A DNA stretch of 64,000 nucleotides. Source: a virus. Below are positions 43,337 to 49,811 of the stretch, one piece after another. The notes beneath the pieces were generated by a model, which did not search any database, had not been told where the DNA came from, and was given only the letters and a program-made list of their open reading frames with translations. Location of the stretch: the IMG/VR virus record IMGVR_UViG_3300027714_000001, positions 1-64,000 of that record; one strand, written 5' to 3'. How positions within the stretch are numbered: the stretch's first letter is position 1; each line of letters begins with the position of its first letter. A program made the translations under genes and the position numbers.

Positions 43337-43604
43337 AATAGACAGTCATAAGATAACCATACCTTCAGGGTACACTTGGGACGGAGCAAATATACCACTA
43401 ATTTTTCAGCCTATTGTAGGTAAAAGATTCGCAGTCATAAATATGCTGCCTTCCCTAGTACACGATTACCTAATAGAAATTAATTGGGACGTAAAAGAAA
43501 GAGATTTAAAATTCTACTCAGTTTTATTAGAAACTGGTAGAAACAAAAAAATAGCCTATATGATGTATCTAGCTGTTTGCTTATATAGTTTTATTTACTT
43601 TTAA
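43299..43604 (+). CDS. DUF1353-like protein
   Basis: 101 aa. HKITIPSGYTWDGANIPLIF then LVHDYLIEINW matches the DUF1353 phage family (GYxWDGAS...HD). Ends in a hydrophobic helix. Function unknown; often near phage structural or lysis genes. Overlaps the cREC gene by 38 nt. Confidence 0.75.
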   Translation: MAKLLLVKDYLFEIDSHKITIPSGYTWDGANIPLIFQPIVGKRFAVINMLPSLVHDYLIEINWDVKERDLKFYSVLLETGRNKKIAYMMYLAVCLYSFIYF

Positions 43605-43605
43605 A

Positions 43606-43694
43606 GGAAGATGTAGTCACCGTTGGGTGTGTCCCTGGTCTTGAAAACCAGTGAGTCCAAAAGGGCAGGGGTTCGACTCCTCCTTCTTCCGCCA
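43606..43694 (+). tRNA. tRNA-Ser (TGA)
   Basis: 89 nt type II; anticodon stem CTGGT/ACCAG with loop CTTGAAA, variable arm, T-arm GGGG TTCGACT CCTC, CCA encoded. Its 5' and 3' ends are near identical to tRNA-Ser (GCT), so one probably arose by duplication. Confidence 0.9.
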
Positions 43695-43736
43695 AATTAT
43701 TATACTCTTAGAGTAAAAAATAGCACCGGGGGAACT

Positions 43737-44003
43737 TTGTGTTATATACATTTCAAAGAAGAAATATCTACAATTAGAGGTTACAGCTACACAGCCTCTT
43801 ATAAAAACAGGGATAAGCCCATATTTTCTTGCACTATACATTATATCTCAGATACCGAGGTATATTTGGGGGGTGCTATTGGCGTATGGGGAACAAAAGT
43901 ATTTAGAAAGTTGGCCACGGGTCTATCCCTTAGAGGCATAAAGCTAATAAGGTATGAACGAAACAAAGAATTAAAAGAAATAAATATAACTCGTTACGAG
44001 TAA
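43737..44003 (+). CDS. Hypothetical protein, 88 aa, TTG start
   Basis: CYIHFKEEISTIRGYSY ... SLRGIKLIRYERNKEL. No ATG exists in frame; TTG 43737 with a GGGGGAA site is the only start after the tRNA. The segment LGGAIGVWGTKVFRKLA is a small-residue-rich loop. Unknown. Confidence 0.5.
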   Translation: MCYIHFKEEISTIRGYSYTASYKNRDKPIFSCTIHYISDTEVYLGGAIGVWGTKVFRKLATGLSLRGIKLIRYERNKELKEINITRYE

Positions 44004-44016
44004 AAAGGAAAATAAA

Positions 44017-44313
44017 ATGATTAGTGAAATTAATTTAAGTACACCTAAAACTACAGGAATAGTTGTGCCTACCTCAGCAGATTTCGTATTGCTACATACC
44101 TCAAAAACTAGAAGGTACTTAGAAGTAATAAATAACTCTGAGCAGGTAGTAGAGTTTGCCATAGGACAAAATTCACCTGCAAACGAAGACTATATAAAAG
44201 TAGGAGAGAATGGGCATTGGGCAGCAACACACACGGAATTCTTTTCTTCTATAACTAGTATTAAACTGTGGTTAAAAGCACCAGAAACTGCTAGTATCGT
44301 AATTATAAGCTAA
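44017..44313 (+). CDS. Beta-rich structural-like protein, 98 aa
   Basis: MISEINLSTPKTTGIVVPTS ... resembles small phage virion proteins with a VxNNS turn. It heads a three-gene cassette of virion-like proteins. AAAGGAAA upstream. Confidence 0.55.
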   Translation: MISEINLSTPKTTGIVVPTSADFVLLHTSKTRRYLEVINNSEQVVEFAIGQNSPANEDYIKVGENGHWAATHTEFFSSITSIKLWLKAPETASIVIIS

Positions 44314-45359
44314 TGGCTTATAGTTACTCTGGGCTACTTAAAAAAAGCTTTTCTTTCAATGAAATAAGTCTCCTATTTCCCCTGAGTTCAGAAGTTGTAA
44401 CTGATATTATTAAAAGGTTCTTTACGCCACTTCTAGGCTCAGGTGTGCAACATTATACCCATAACACCATTACTATGAGTGCAGATTTTGAAATAGAAAT
44501 AGATTATAAATTATATAATCTAACAACCGACAATGCATTAATCGGAGATACGGACGCACTCAGCGGGGATATTTGGAAAATTAACAAAGATAACAACAGT
44601 ATGCTTATAAGAATCGGAGGCACTACTTACACGACTACAGGCTCATACACGGAAGATTTAAAACTAAATACAGCTAAAATGACAAGAGTTGGCACCACAG
44701 TTAAGGTTTTCAGGAATGATGTAGAAATATACTCCGACACGATAGCCCTTGCTGATTTTACTATTGATATGGTTGGTACTAGACAGAATGGGGCTTATGA
44801 TTCATTTAGCGGGATACTTGCTAATTATAAAGTAACTAATATTGCATCTTTGGTTATGGACGCGCCACTTGACAAGCAGTACACAGCATCAGCGCCTACA
44901 GTTATAAATAAAGCCGATGCAAATAACAATCTGACAGCCGTTAACCTTGATAATGCTGGGTCTGAGTTTACTGCTAGTGATACGTATGGGTGGTTAGGTG
45001 AGAATAATGTCGGAGCACCAACTCGTATTTCCGATGACTGGACTAATAATGGAGATGGGAGTTACACGATAGATACACCTGACGGAAATTATGGCGACTG
45101 TGAACTTCAATTTGGAGTTAGCGAGGTGGGTTTCACGTATTTTGTTGAAATAACTATGAATGAGCCAACTGGAAATTCTAACCTTAGAATGAGGAGCTCC
45201 TACCCAAATATTGATTTTACTACAGCGGGTGATTATTCAAAGTTGGTAACAGCTCTCTCTTCTGCATGTCCAAAATTTAATAGGCGTGGAGGCGCTCATG
45301 CTTTTGCTCAAACTCTTTCTAATCTATCTAACAGACAGGTATTGGAGGTTGCATCGTAA
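44313..45359 (+). CDS. LamG/lectin-like structural protein, 348 aa
   Basis: Two beta-sandwich-like regions: residues ~45-170 follow a concanavalin-type pattern (ADFEIEIDYKL, MLIRIGGTTYTT, KMTRVGTTVKVFRNDVEIYS), then ~225-320 a carbohydrate-module-like stretch (WTNNGDGSYTIDTP). Likely a virion or adhesin protein despite lying in the early tRNA region. Richer in GC than neighbours. Start overlaps the preceding stop. Confidence 0.55.
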   Translation: MAYSYSGLLKKSFSFNEISLLFPLSSEVVTDIIKRFFTPLLGSGVQHYTHNTITMSADFEIEIDYKLYNLTTDNALIGDTDALSGDIWKINKDNNSMLIRIGGTTYTTTGSYTEDLKLNTAKMTRVGTTVKVFRNDVEIYSDTIALADFTIDMVGTRQNGAYDSFSGILANYKVTNIASLVMDAPLDKQYTASAPTVINKADANNNLTAVNLDNAGSEFTASDTYGWLGENNVGAPTRISDDWTNNGDGSYTIDTPDGNYGDCELQFGVSEVGFTYFVEITMNEPTGNSNLRMRSSYPNIDFTTAGDYSKLVTALSSACPKFNRRGGAHAFAQTLSNLSNRQVLEVAS

Positions 45360-45805
45360 TGAAAAAATGGAGCATGATAAGCGAACAGACAGAATTAACA
45401 AATCCCGCACTAAAATGGTTTAAACAGTGGGCGTCTATGATTGGCGTATCCCATGACACAGTAAACCGTATACATTGCCATTGCCCACCCGAGGATTTAT
45501 TAGTTGGAGTCGAAGAAGTGTTAATTTTTAACTCTGAACTTGCTGAAACTGATAGACCAGCAGCACTACTCCAATCAATAATACAAGCCGCTAAGTTTAT
45601 GCTTTCAAACTCTGCCAATATTTTAACGGGTGATGCTTGGCTATTCGATGAAATGTATAAAACAAATTACCATAGAATTTGGTGTGAGAGGCACAATACA
45701 ACGGAGTCTTTTGAGGCTGACTATCTAGCCGTATTTGGACAAGCAGCAGGGACAACAACACAAGAACAAGCAAGCAGATTAATTAAACAGTACTTCGGAG
45801 GTTAG
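45359..45805 (+). CDS. Hypothetical helical protein, 148 aa
   Basis: MKKWSMISEQTELTNPALKW; Trp, Cys and His-rich (IHCHCPPED, HRIWCERHNT). Overlaps the 348-aa gene by 1 nt and shares its codon style. Could be a chaperone or assembly factor for it; no family recognised. Confidence 0.55.
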   Translation: MKKWSMISEQTELTNPALKWFKQWASMIGVSHDTVNRIHCHCPPEDLLVGVEEVLIFNSELAETDRPAALLQSIIQAAKFMLSNSANILTGDAWLFDEMYKTNYHRIWCERHNTTESFEADYLAVFGQAAGTTTQEQASRLIKQYFGG

Positions 45806-45883
45806 ATGAGTTTAAATGATACAGAAGTTCAATTCCTTGTGAATGACTTAGGGGTTCCCCAAGGAAATACTGTATTATATTAG
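45806..45883 (+). CDS. 25-aa frame after the structural cassette
   Basis: MSLNDTEVQFLVNDLGVPQG, with TCGGAGG upstream and TAG stop. The opening looks like the start of a larger structural gene, so it may be the stub left at the edge of an imported cassette. Confidence 0.4.
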   Translation: MSLNDTEVQFLVNDLGVPQGNTVLY

Positions 45884-45900
45884 TTAATTTAAAAAACTTG

Positions 45901-45929
45901 TTGCGTAGTAGCTTATTGTTTGCTATAAT
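45901..45929 (+). promoter_or_regulatory. Leader-type promoter
   Basis: TTGCGT (45901-45906), 17 nt, TATAAT (45924-45929), then ATGTTTCTGGAATTGAG and AAAAGG. Confidence 0.9.
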
Positions 45930-45962
45930 ATGTTTCTGGAATTGAGAAAAGGCAATTATATT

Positions 45963-46370
45963 ATGACTTCACAAGAACTACAAGATTATCTAACTGAGGA
46001 TGCAGCCGTGGGCGAACGATTTTATAGACAACAAGCAGAACGTGGTCGCAAAGGCTTACCTACAGGCTCAAGCACTTGTAGCGACCCTTATGCTACTTTT
46101 CCGAAAGGCGAAGGCAAAAAAACTGTTGCAAAAGCACCACGTAAATTAAAAGCAGATTATGTGTCAGAAATTGGCGTAGCTGGTATTGACAAGCTTACTT
46201 TAGTAGACTTGCAAGTGCTTGCTGCTCTAGTCACTGACATTAAACTTGTTATGCCTACTGGCAGACTCAAGTCGCCTTACATCGACCAGTGCAGTTTGCT
46301 ATGTCCCGAAGTTAAGTTCGACAAGCTTACTATTGCTACTCTCAAGTTACTTATAGGTAAGTATTCATGA
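45963..46370 (+). CDS. Hypothetical protein with C-terminal helical repeat module
   Basis: 135 aa from ATG 45963. The N-terminal half is charged and low in structure (ERGRKGLPTGSS). The C-terminal half (IDKLTLVDLQVLAALV, RLKSPYIDQCSLLCPEV, FDKLTIATLKLLI) is clearly related to the C-terminal half of the 63522-63863 product, giving a small phage-specific family. Confidence 0.65.
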   Translation: MTSQELQDYLTEDAAVGERFYRQQAERGRKGLPTGSSTCSDPYATFPKGEGKKTVAKAPRKLKADYVSEIGVAGIDKLTLVDLQVLAALVTDIKLVMPTGRLKSPYIDQCSLLCPEVKFDKLTIATLKLLIGKYS

Positions 46371-46549
46371 GAGTAATAGTTATAGCAAGTGTATCTCCAA
46401 CTAGCCTAGAGTATGACATAAACTATGCTTTGAGTGATGTTAAAAATTCGGAAGTAGTTTCAGATATAAAGTACGTAAATACTAGTGGTTCTTACAGTCA
46501 GTACGTAACAGCTATAATACACGTAGAACCAAAAGCAGAAACAATTTAA
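46367..46549 (+). CDS. Cse60-like small protein
   Basis: 60 aa: MRVIVIASVSPTSLEYDINY ... VVSDIKYVNTSGSYSQYVTAIIHV. Pattern resembles the Cse60/sporulation-type fold (edge strand, helix, IDIKY, AxIxY). Overlaps the preceding gene by 4 nt. Confidence 0.5.
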   Translation: MRVIVIASVSPTSLEYDINYALSDVKNSEVVSDIKYVNTSGSYSQYVTAIIHVEPKAETI

Positions 46550-46553
46550 TTAA

Positions 46554-46631
46554 GTCCCCATAGCTCAGTCTGTGTAGAGCGTTCGACTCATAATCGAAGG
46601 GTCACTGGTTCGAATCCAGTTGGGGACACCA
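46554..46631 (+). tRNA. tRNA-Ile2/Met (CAT)
   Basis: Acceptor GTCCCCA/TGGGGAC, anticodon stem TTCGA/TCGAA with loop CTCATAA, T-arm ACTGG TTCGAAT CCAGT, CCA. Body resembles bacterial tRNA-Ile2; if its C34 is lysidinylated it reads ATA, an abundant codon here. Confidence 0.85.
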
Positions 46632-46648
46632 AATTCTTAAAAAACTTA

Positions 46649-46677
46649 TTGACAAGAATATTAAATCTTGCTATAAT
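46649..46677 (+). promoter_or_regulatory. Leader-type promoter of a non-coding RNA
   Basis: TTGACA (46649-46654), 17 nt, TATAAT (46672-46677), leader TTATCTGGAATCGAGAAAGG. Confidence 0.88.
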
Positions 46678-46682
46678 AGTTA

Positions 46683-46972
46683 TCTGGAATCGAGAAAGGA
46701 AACGAAAAATAACCGAGTCACTATAAGTGATCCCGATTTATTGCCGTAGGATAGGTAGTACGTAACCGAAGCAATACGACCCTGGAGTGTCAAGCTACAA
46801 ACACTGGGCGTTATACCTGAAAAAACAAACCAAGAGCATGGCCGTATCAGTTCGAAACAACTGGGTCTTCGTGAAAGCCGAAGCAATTTAATAAAAGACT
46901 TTGAAGATAGATTGCTTCTATCCTAAAATACTTGTACAGACAGGCATATCTACTCAAAGTCTTTTCTTAAAT
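46683..46972 (+). ncRNA. Non-coding RNA region upstream of tRNA-Arg
   Basis: About 290 nt without a plausible gene. It contains the hairpin CTTCG(tgaaagc)CGAAG (46867-46883) and a perfect 12-bp inverted repeat AAAAGACTTTGA (46893-46904) / TCAAAGTCTTTT (46954-46965), just before tRNA-Arg. Confidence 0.5.
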
Positions 46973-46973
46973 T

Positions 46974-47049
46974 GGGGACATAGTGAAACTGGAGATCACA
47001 CGATTCTTCTAAATTCGTATTCGGGGTTCGAGTCCTCGTGTCCCTACCA
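46974..47049 (+). tRNA. tRNA-Arg (TCT)
   Basis: Acceptor GGGGACA/TGTCCCT, loop CTTCTAA, T-arm GGGG TTCGAGT CCTC, CCA. Reads AGA, the favoured Arg codon of this phage. Confidence 0.88.
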
Positions 47050-47050
47050 A

Positions 47051-47141
47051 GCATGTGTAGACCAGTAAGGATCTGGGGCGGCCTGTAAAGTCGTCGTTGC
47101 CGAGAGGAGCCGTGTAGGATCGTTACCTACCACATGTACCA
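47051..47141 (+). tRNA. tRNA-Tyr (GTA)
   Basis: 91 nt type II; acceptor GCATGTG/CACATGT, loop CTGTAAA, long variable arm, T-stem GTAGG/CCTAC with loop ATCGTTA, CCA. Directly adjacent to tRNA-Arg. Confidence 0.88.
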
Positions 47142-47167
47142 CATTACTACTAGTATCGGAGAATGCT

Positions 47168-47209
47168 ATGAGAGACAAAAATAGTTGGATTGAAGGCACA
47201 GATGTTTAA
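47168..47209 (+). CDS. 13-codon frame
   Basis: MRDKNSWIEGTDV; GGAG precedes the ATG. Its end overlaps the start of the next microprotein by 8 nt, so it may act as a leader. Confidence 0.35.
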   Translation: MRDKNSWIEGTDV

Positions 47210-47294
47210 TAGTGAAACTCAGGGATTTATTAAAGTAGGAGTGTGGGATGGTGAATACCATAGAATCTCACAAGACGACTGGCCAGGTGTTTAA
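47202..47294 (+). CDS. 30-aa microprotein
   Basis: MFNSETQGFIKVGVWDGEYH ... DDWPGV; GAAGG five bases before the ATG. Lies between tRNA-Tyr and tRNA-Asn. Unknown. Confidence 0.45.
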   Translation: MFNSETQGFIKVGVWDGEYHRISQDDWPGV

Positions 47295-47321
47295 TTCAAA
47301 GGAACTAGTATAACAAATTTA

Positions 47322-47398
47322 GGGTGAGAAGCTTAAGTGGCATAAGCGACTGGCTGTTAACCAGAAGATAGAAGGTTCGAGTCCTTCCTCTCCCGCCA
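47322..47398 (+). tRNA. tRNA-Asn (GTT)
   Basis: Anticodon stem CTGG/CCAG with loop CTGTTAA, T-arm GAAGG TTCGAGT CCTTC, acceptor GGGTGAG/CTCTCCC with one mismatch, CCA. Confidence 0.9.
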
Positions 47399-47404
47399 CA
47401 TTAT

Positions 47405-47479
47405 AAGGACGAGCATAAGGTATGCGTCGGGTCTCCAAAATCTTGAAAAGACAGAGTTCGATTCTCTGCGTCTTTGCCA
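47405..47479 (+). tRNA. tRNA-Trp (CCA)
   Basis: Acceptor AAGGACG/CGTCTTT, loop CTCCAAA, T-arm CAGAG TTCGATT CTCTG, CCA. Anticodon stem has G-U pairs. Confidence 0.85.
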
Positions 47480-47517
47480 AATCCTCTACCTTAGGATAGC
47501 ACATTAGATTGTGTACT

Positions 47518-47540
47518 AGCCCACTTCGGTGGGCTTTTTA
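47518..47540 (+). terminator. Intrinsic terminator after the Asn-Trp tRNAs
   Basis: Perfect 7-bp stem AGCCCAC / GTGGGCT around a TTCG tetraloop, then TTTTTA. Confidence 0.95.
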
Positions 47541-47567
47541 TCCTTCTAAAATAACTTATAAATGTTC

Positions 47568-47596
47568 TTGCTTAAACGCTAATTGTTTGCTATAAT
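47568..47596 (+). promoter_or_regulatory. Leader-type promoter of the lipoprotein gene
   Basis: TTGCTT (47568-47573), 17 nt, TATAAT (47591-47596), leader ATGTTTCTGGAATCAAGAAA. Confidence 0.9.
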
Positions 47597-47676
47597 ATGT
47601 TTCTGGAATCAAGAAAGGCTTTAGAAAATTTTGAACTTTATAAATGTTAACTCTCTCATCTTAGGAAAATAAATTA

Positions 47677-47997
47677 ATGAAGAAAATATTATTAGCAGTA
47701 ACATTAGCCACGATGTTAGTATCGTGTGCAGACAACAAAGTATTACCCCATTATGGAGAAGTAAAAACTTATGGACTAGTTGATGCAAGTGCAGTAAAAC
47801 TTCCTTGTGTTAATTATGAAGTAGCTATTGGAAACGTAATCTGGTCAGCTATTTTTGCCCCGACAGTAGCAGTCCCTATATACATGGTAGGCTTTAGTAT
47901 TATGGAACCGACAAGTGTTGACGAGCTTTGTATGATAAAGACATTTGATGAAACCGAAGTCGGCAACTTGTTTAGAGAATACGAAAAAACTTTGTAA
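47677..47997 (+). CDS. Lipoprotein with one membrane segment
   Basis: 106 aa. Signal peptide MKKILLAVTLATMLVSC with the lipobox LVSC, so the mature protein starts at Cys17 and is lipid-anchored. A second hydrophobic stretch (IWSAIFAPTVAVPIYMVGF) lies at ~70-90. T5-like phages make an early lipoprotein (Llp) that blocks the receptor against superinfection; this is a candidate by class and position, not by sequence identity. Confidence 0.75.
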   Translation: MKKILLAVTLATMLVSCADNKVLPHYGEVKTYGLVDASAVKLPCVNYEVAIGNVIWSAIFAPTVAVPIYMVGFSIMEPTSVDELCMIKTFDETEVGNLFREYEKTL

Positions 47998-48003
47998 AAC
48001 TTC

Positions 48004-48032
48004 TTGACTAATAGCCAATAACTCGGTATAAT
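48004..48032 (+). promoter_or_regulatory. Leader-type promoter of non-coding RNA A
   Basis: TTGACT (48004-48009), 17 nt, TATAAT (48027-48032), leader TTCTAGAAATTGAG. Confidence 0.9.
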
Positions 48033-48035
48033 AGT

Positions 48036-48362
48036 TCTAGAAATTGAGAATAAAGGCTAAAGCAATTTAGTCTAGCCATACGCTTGAGGCTTAAGATAGC
48101 GGGGTCACTTTCAAGACCTATACTATGAAACAGATTCTATAGTCTGTAAAACTCTGGGGTCTAGTAGTTATGTGTCTCCTTAACAATACTACCGATTCAG
48201 TCACACTTCGTATTCAGGGTGATAGTTGGCTACTTAATGCTAGACGCGGGTACTTAGTCTATAAAATATAGTATCAGGGGATTAACTGGCCACTTTACTT
48301 AGCAGTTCGGGAGATCGTCACAGGAATAATGAGCCTGTAAATAAGTGGTGCAAGAGCGTAGA
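48036..48362 (+). ncRNA. Non-coding RNA A
   Basis: About 325 nt, no convincing gene. The leader CTAGAAATTG can pair with CAATTTAGTCTAG about 20 nt downstream (three bulged bases), and GGCTA/TAGCC offers a competing stem. Several further hairpins, such as ACAGATTCTATAGTCTGT. No tRNA T-arm or CCA. Confidence 0.5.
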
Positions 48363-48419
48363 AGTTATAATAACGTGTCCACTCTAATCAACAACTTAGA
48401 AAATAACTTAAAAAACAAC

Positions 48420-48448
48420 TTGCATAACGACTTAAAAATCGGTATAAT
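48420..48448 (+). promoter_or_regulatory. Leader-type promoter of non-coding RNA B
   Basis: TTGCAT (48420-48425), 17 nt, TATAAT (48443-48448), leader TTTTAGAAATTGAGAAAAGA. Confidence 0.9.
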
Positions 48449-48453
48449 AGTTT

Positions 48454-48640
48454 TAGAAATTGAGAAAAGAGAGAAAAACTTCTCCTTGAAAAAGCGGTAC
48501 TTCACATCTTTTCTCAAATTTCTAATGTAAGAATCACTGGTAGACAATTCTGCCGTTGACTATGCTTCTTCAGGGGGTGTCTTCTCTAGTAACAACTTAG
48601 GTTGGAGAGTGATTCTTACATTAGAAATTAAAATAACGCA
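48454..48640 (+). ncRNA. Non-coding RNA B with mutually exclusive long hairpins
   Basis: The leader (48454-48470) pairs with 48507-48524 with one bulge (17 bp). Bases 48517-48538 form a perfect 22-bp pair with 48608-48629. Bases 48517-48524 belong to both stems, so only one can form at a time. No reading frame of note. Looks like a switch or an RNA carrying an anti-leader. Confidence 0.65.
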
Positions 48641-48688
48641 GCAGACCTCTTGTAGGATTGATGAAGCGGAAATAAATTTTTAAAAGAC

Positions 48689-48717
48689 TTGCATAACGGC
48701 TTCAAATCCGGTATAAT
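48689..48717 (+). promoter_or_regulatory. Leader-type promoter of non-coding RNA C
   Basis: TTGCAT (48689-48694), 17 nt, TATAAT (48712-48717), leader TTTTAGAAATTGAGAAAAG. Confidence 0.9.
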
Positions 48718-48721
48718 AGTT

Positions 48722-49410
48722 TTAGAAATTGAGAAAAGAAAAAGAAACGAGTAGCGTGCGAAAGTGATGTTTTTTCTTTTCTGAAAGTTAGGGTAACGCT
48801 CGTGCACTGAGTGAAGGTTCAACTCCTTCTAGTAAATTTCTATTATGCAGGGTACAGTAACCTGACGATGAAAAATACTGAAACCTTTTAATATCCTAGT
48901 AATAAAGTAAAAAGATTCTAGGTAATCCTTCTGGCGATTCAAGTCTTAGATAGGCGGTGAGAAGTGTATTATACAGATGCGTCCGCGACCAACCAACTAA
49001 CACAAAGAATGATACGTAGCCATTACGTTAGACTGCAAACCGTTAAGGGCAGGCCAAGCTCCTAAGAAAACAATCTTGGAAGGCTTATACATATATTGCT
49101 TAGCACTTTGCTCCCTAAGTCTAGTGTGGAATCTATACAGAGGCAAATGCCTCTTTCAGGTCGAAATACCTAGACACACGAAATTGCTAGTCAGCGCAAT
49201 TAAAGATTAACTGATATACAAAGGTGTGACTCCTTTGTCCTTATTAAAGCGTATCTTGAAAGAGGAATAAGAACCTTACGCTGTGATAGCATCCTGCGGT
49301 AGTACGCTTTAATAAGGAAAGTTGTTCAACGGCAGCTCAAAGCGGCATAAAAGATTAATGCAAGGTAAATATTGTTTTCCTTGCGCTTTCCTTAACTACT
49401 CAACAAAGGA
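48722..49410 (+). ncRNA. Non-coding RNA region C
   Basis: About 690 nt without a gene. The leader-proximal AGAAAAGAAAAA (48732-48743) pairs perfectly with TTTTTCTTTTCT (48771-48782), and AGAAATT with AATTTCT at 48835. A T-arm-like GAAGG TTCAACT CCTTC occurs at ~48814-48830 without CCA. Further on: AGAGGCA/TGCCTCT (49139-49154), CAAAGG/CCTTTG, and a perfect 16-bp inverted repeat 49238-49253 / 49303-49318. Probably several RNAs or decayed tRNAs. Confidence 0.45.
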
Positions 49411-49416
49411 ACAAAA

Positions 49417-49770
49417 ATGGAATACACAATAAAGTGTGATACGCTAGACGTAAAAATGGTAGTTAAAGTTTTAAATAAGGAAAAGTTTGAAGCAGCCATG
49501 ACAAAGACAAATAAGTTTTGGAGTGGAAGCGAAGGAAGAGCTCTGTGTTACGGGGGACATGTACTGGCAGGACTTAAAATGTTTGCTCAAGAATGTCTTC
49601 AGCAAATCGCCTTTAATAACTTTCTTAATGGAGATTACTTAGAATATAAGTTTGATTGGAGCAAAGAAAACCAAGGTATTGAAGGCTTTTATAATTTCGC
49701 TACAGCAGGACTGAAAGTACTGGAAATTAATTCTTGGTTTGTCTGTACTGATGAAATAGAAATAAAGTAA
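49417..49770 (+). CDS. DUF2528-like protein, 117 aa
   Basis: MEYTIKCDTLDVKMVVKVLN ... NKFWSGSEGRALCYGGHVLAGLKM. The FWSG.E.R block followed by a Gly-helix resembles DUF2528, a phage/plasmid family of unknown function. CAAAGGAAC before the ATG. Confidence 0.5.
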   Translation: MEYTIKCDTLDVKMVVKVLNKEKFEAAMTKTNKFWSGSEGRALCYGGHVLAGLKMFAQECLQQIAFNNFLNGDYLEYKFDWSKENQGIEGFYNFATAGLKVLEINSWFVCTDEIEIK

Positions 49771-49778
49771 AAAACTTC

Positions 49779-49807
49779 TTGACTAAATACTAGAATCCCC
49801 GTATAAT
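49779..49807 (+). promoter_or_regulatory. Leader-type promoter of non-coding RNA D
   Basis: TTGACT (49779-49784), 17 nt, TATAAT (49802-49807), leader TTCTAGAAAGTTAAG. Confidence 0.9.
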
Positions 49808-49811
49808 AGAT

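Noticed and set aside
43623-43736. N-terminal extension of the 43737 gene
   Set aside because: It lies inside tRNA-Ser.
45930-45962. ATG inside the TATAATATG of several promoters as a start codon (MFLELR...)
   Set aside because: It lies between the -10 box and the expected transcription start, and recurs at promoters whose downstream frames differ. Later ATGs with ribosome sites were used.
47319-47504. Minus-strand frames across tRNA genes
   Set aside because: They are antisense of the T-arm and acceptor sequences (repeated GxEPSxF-type phrases) and not genes.
48443-49318. CRISPR array
   Set aside because: The repeats are inverted and unique rather than regularly spaced direct repeats.
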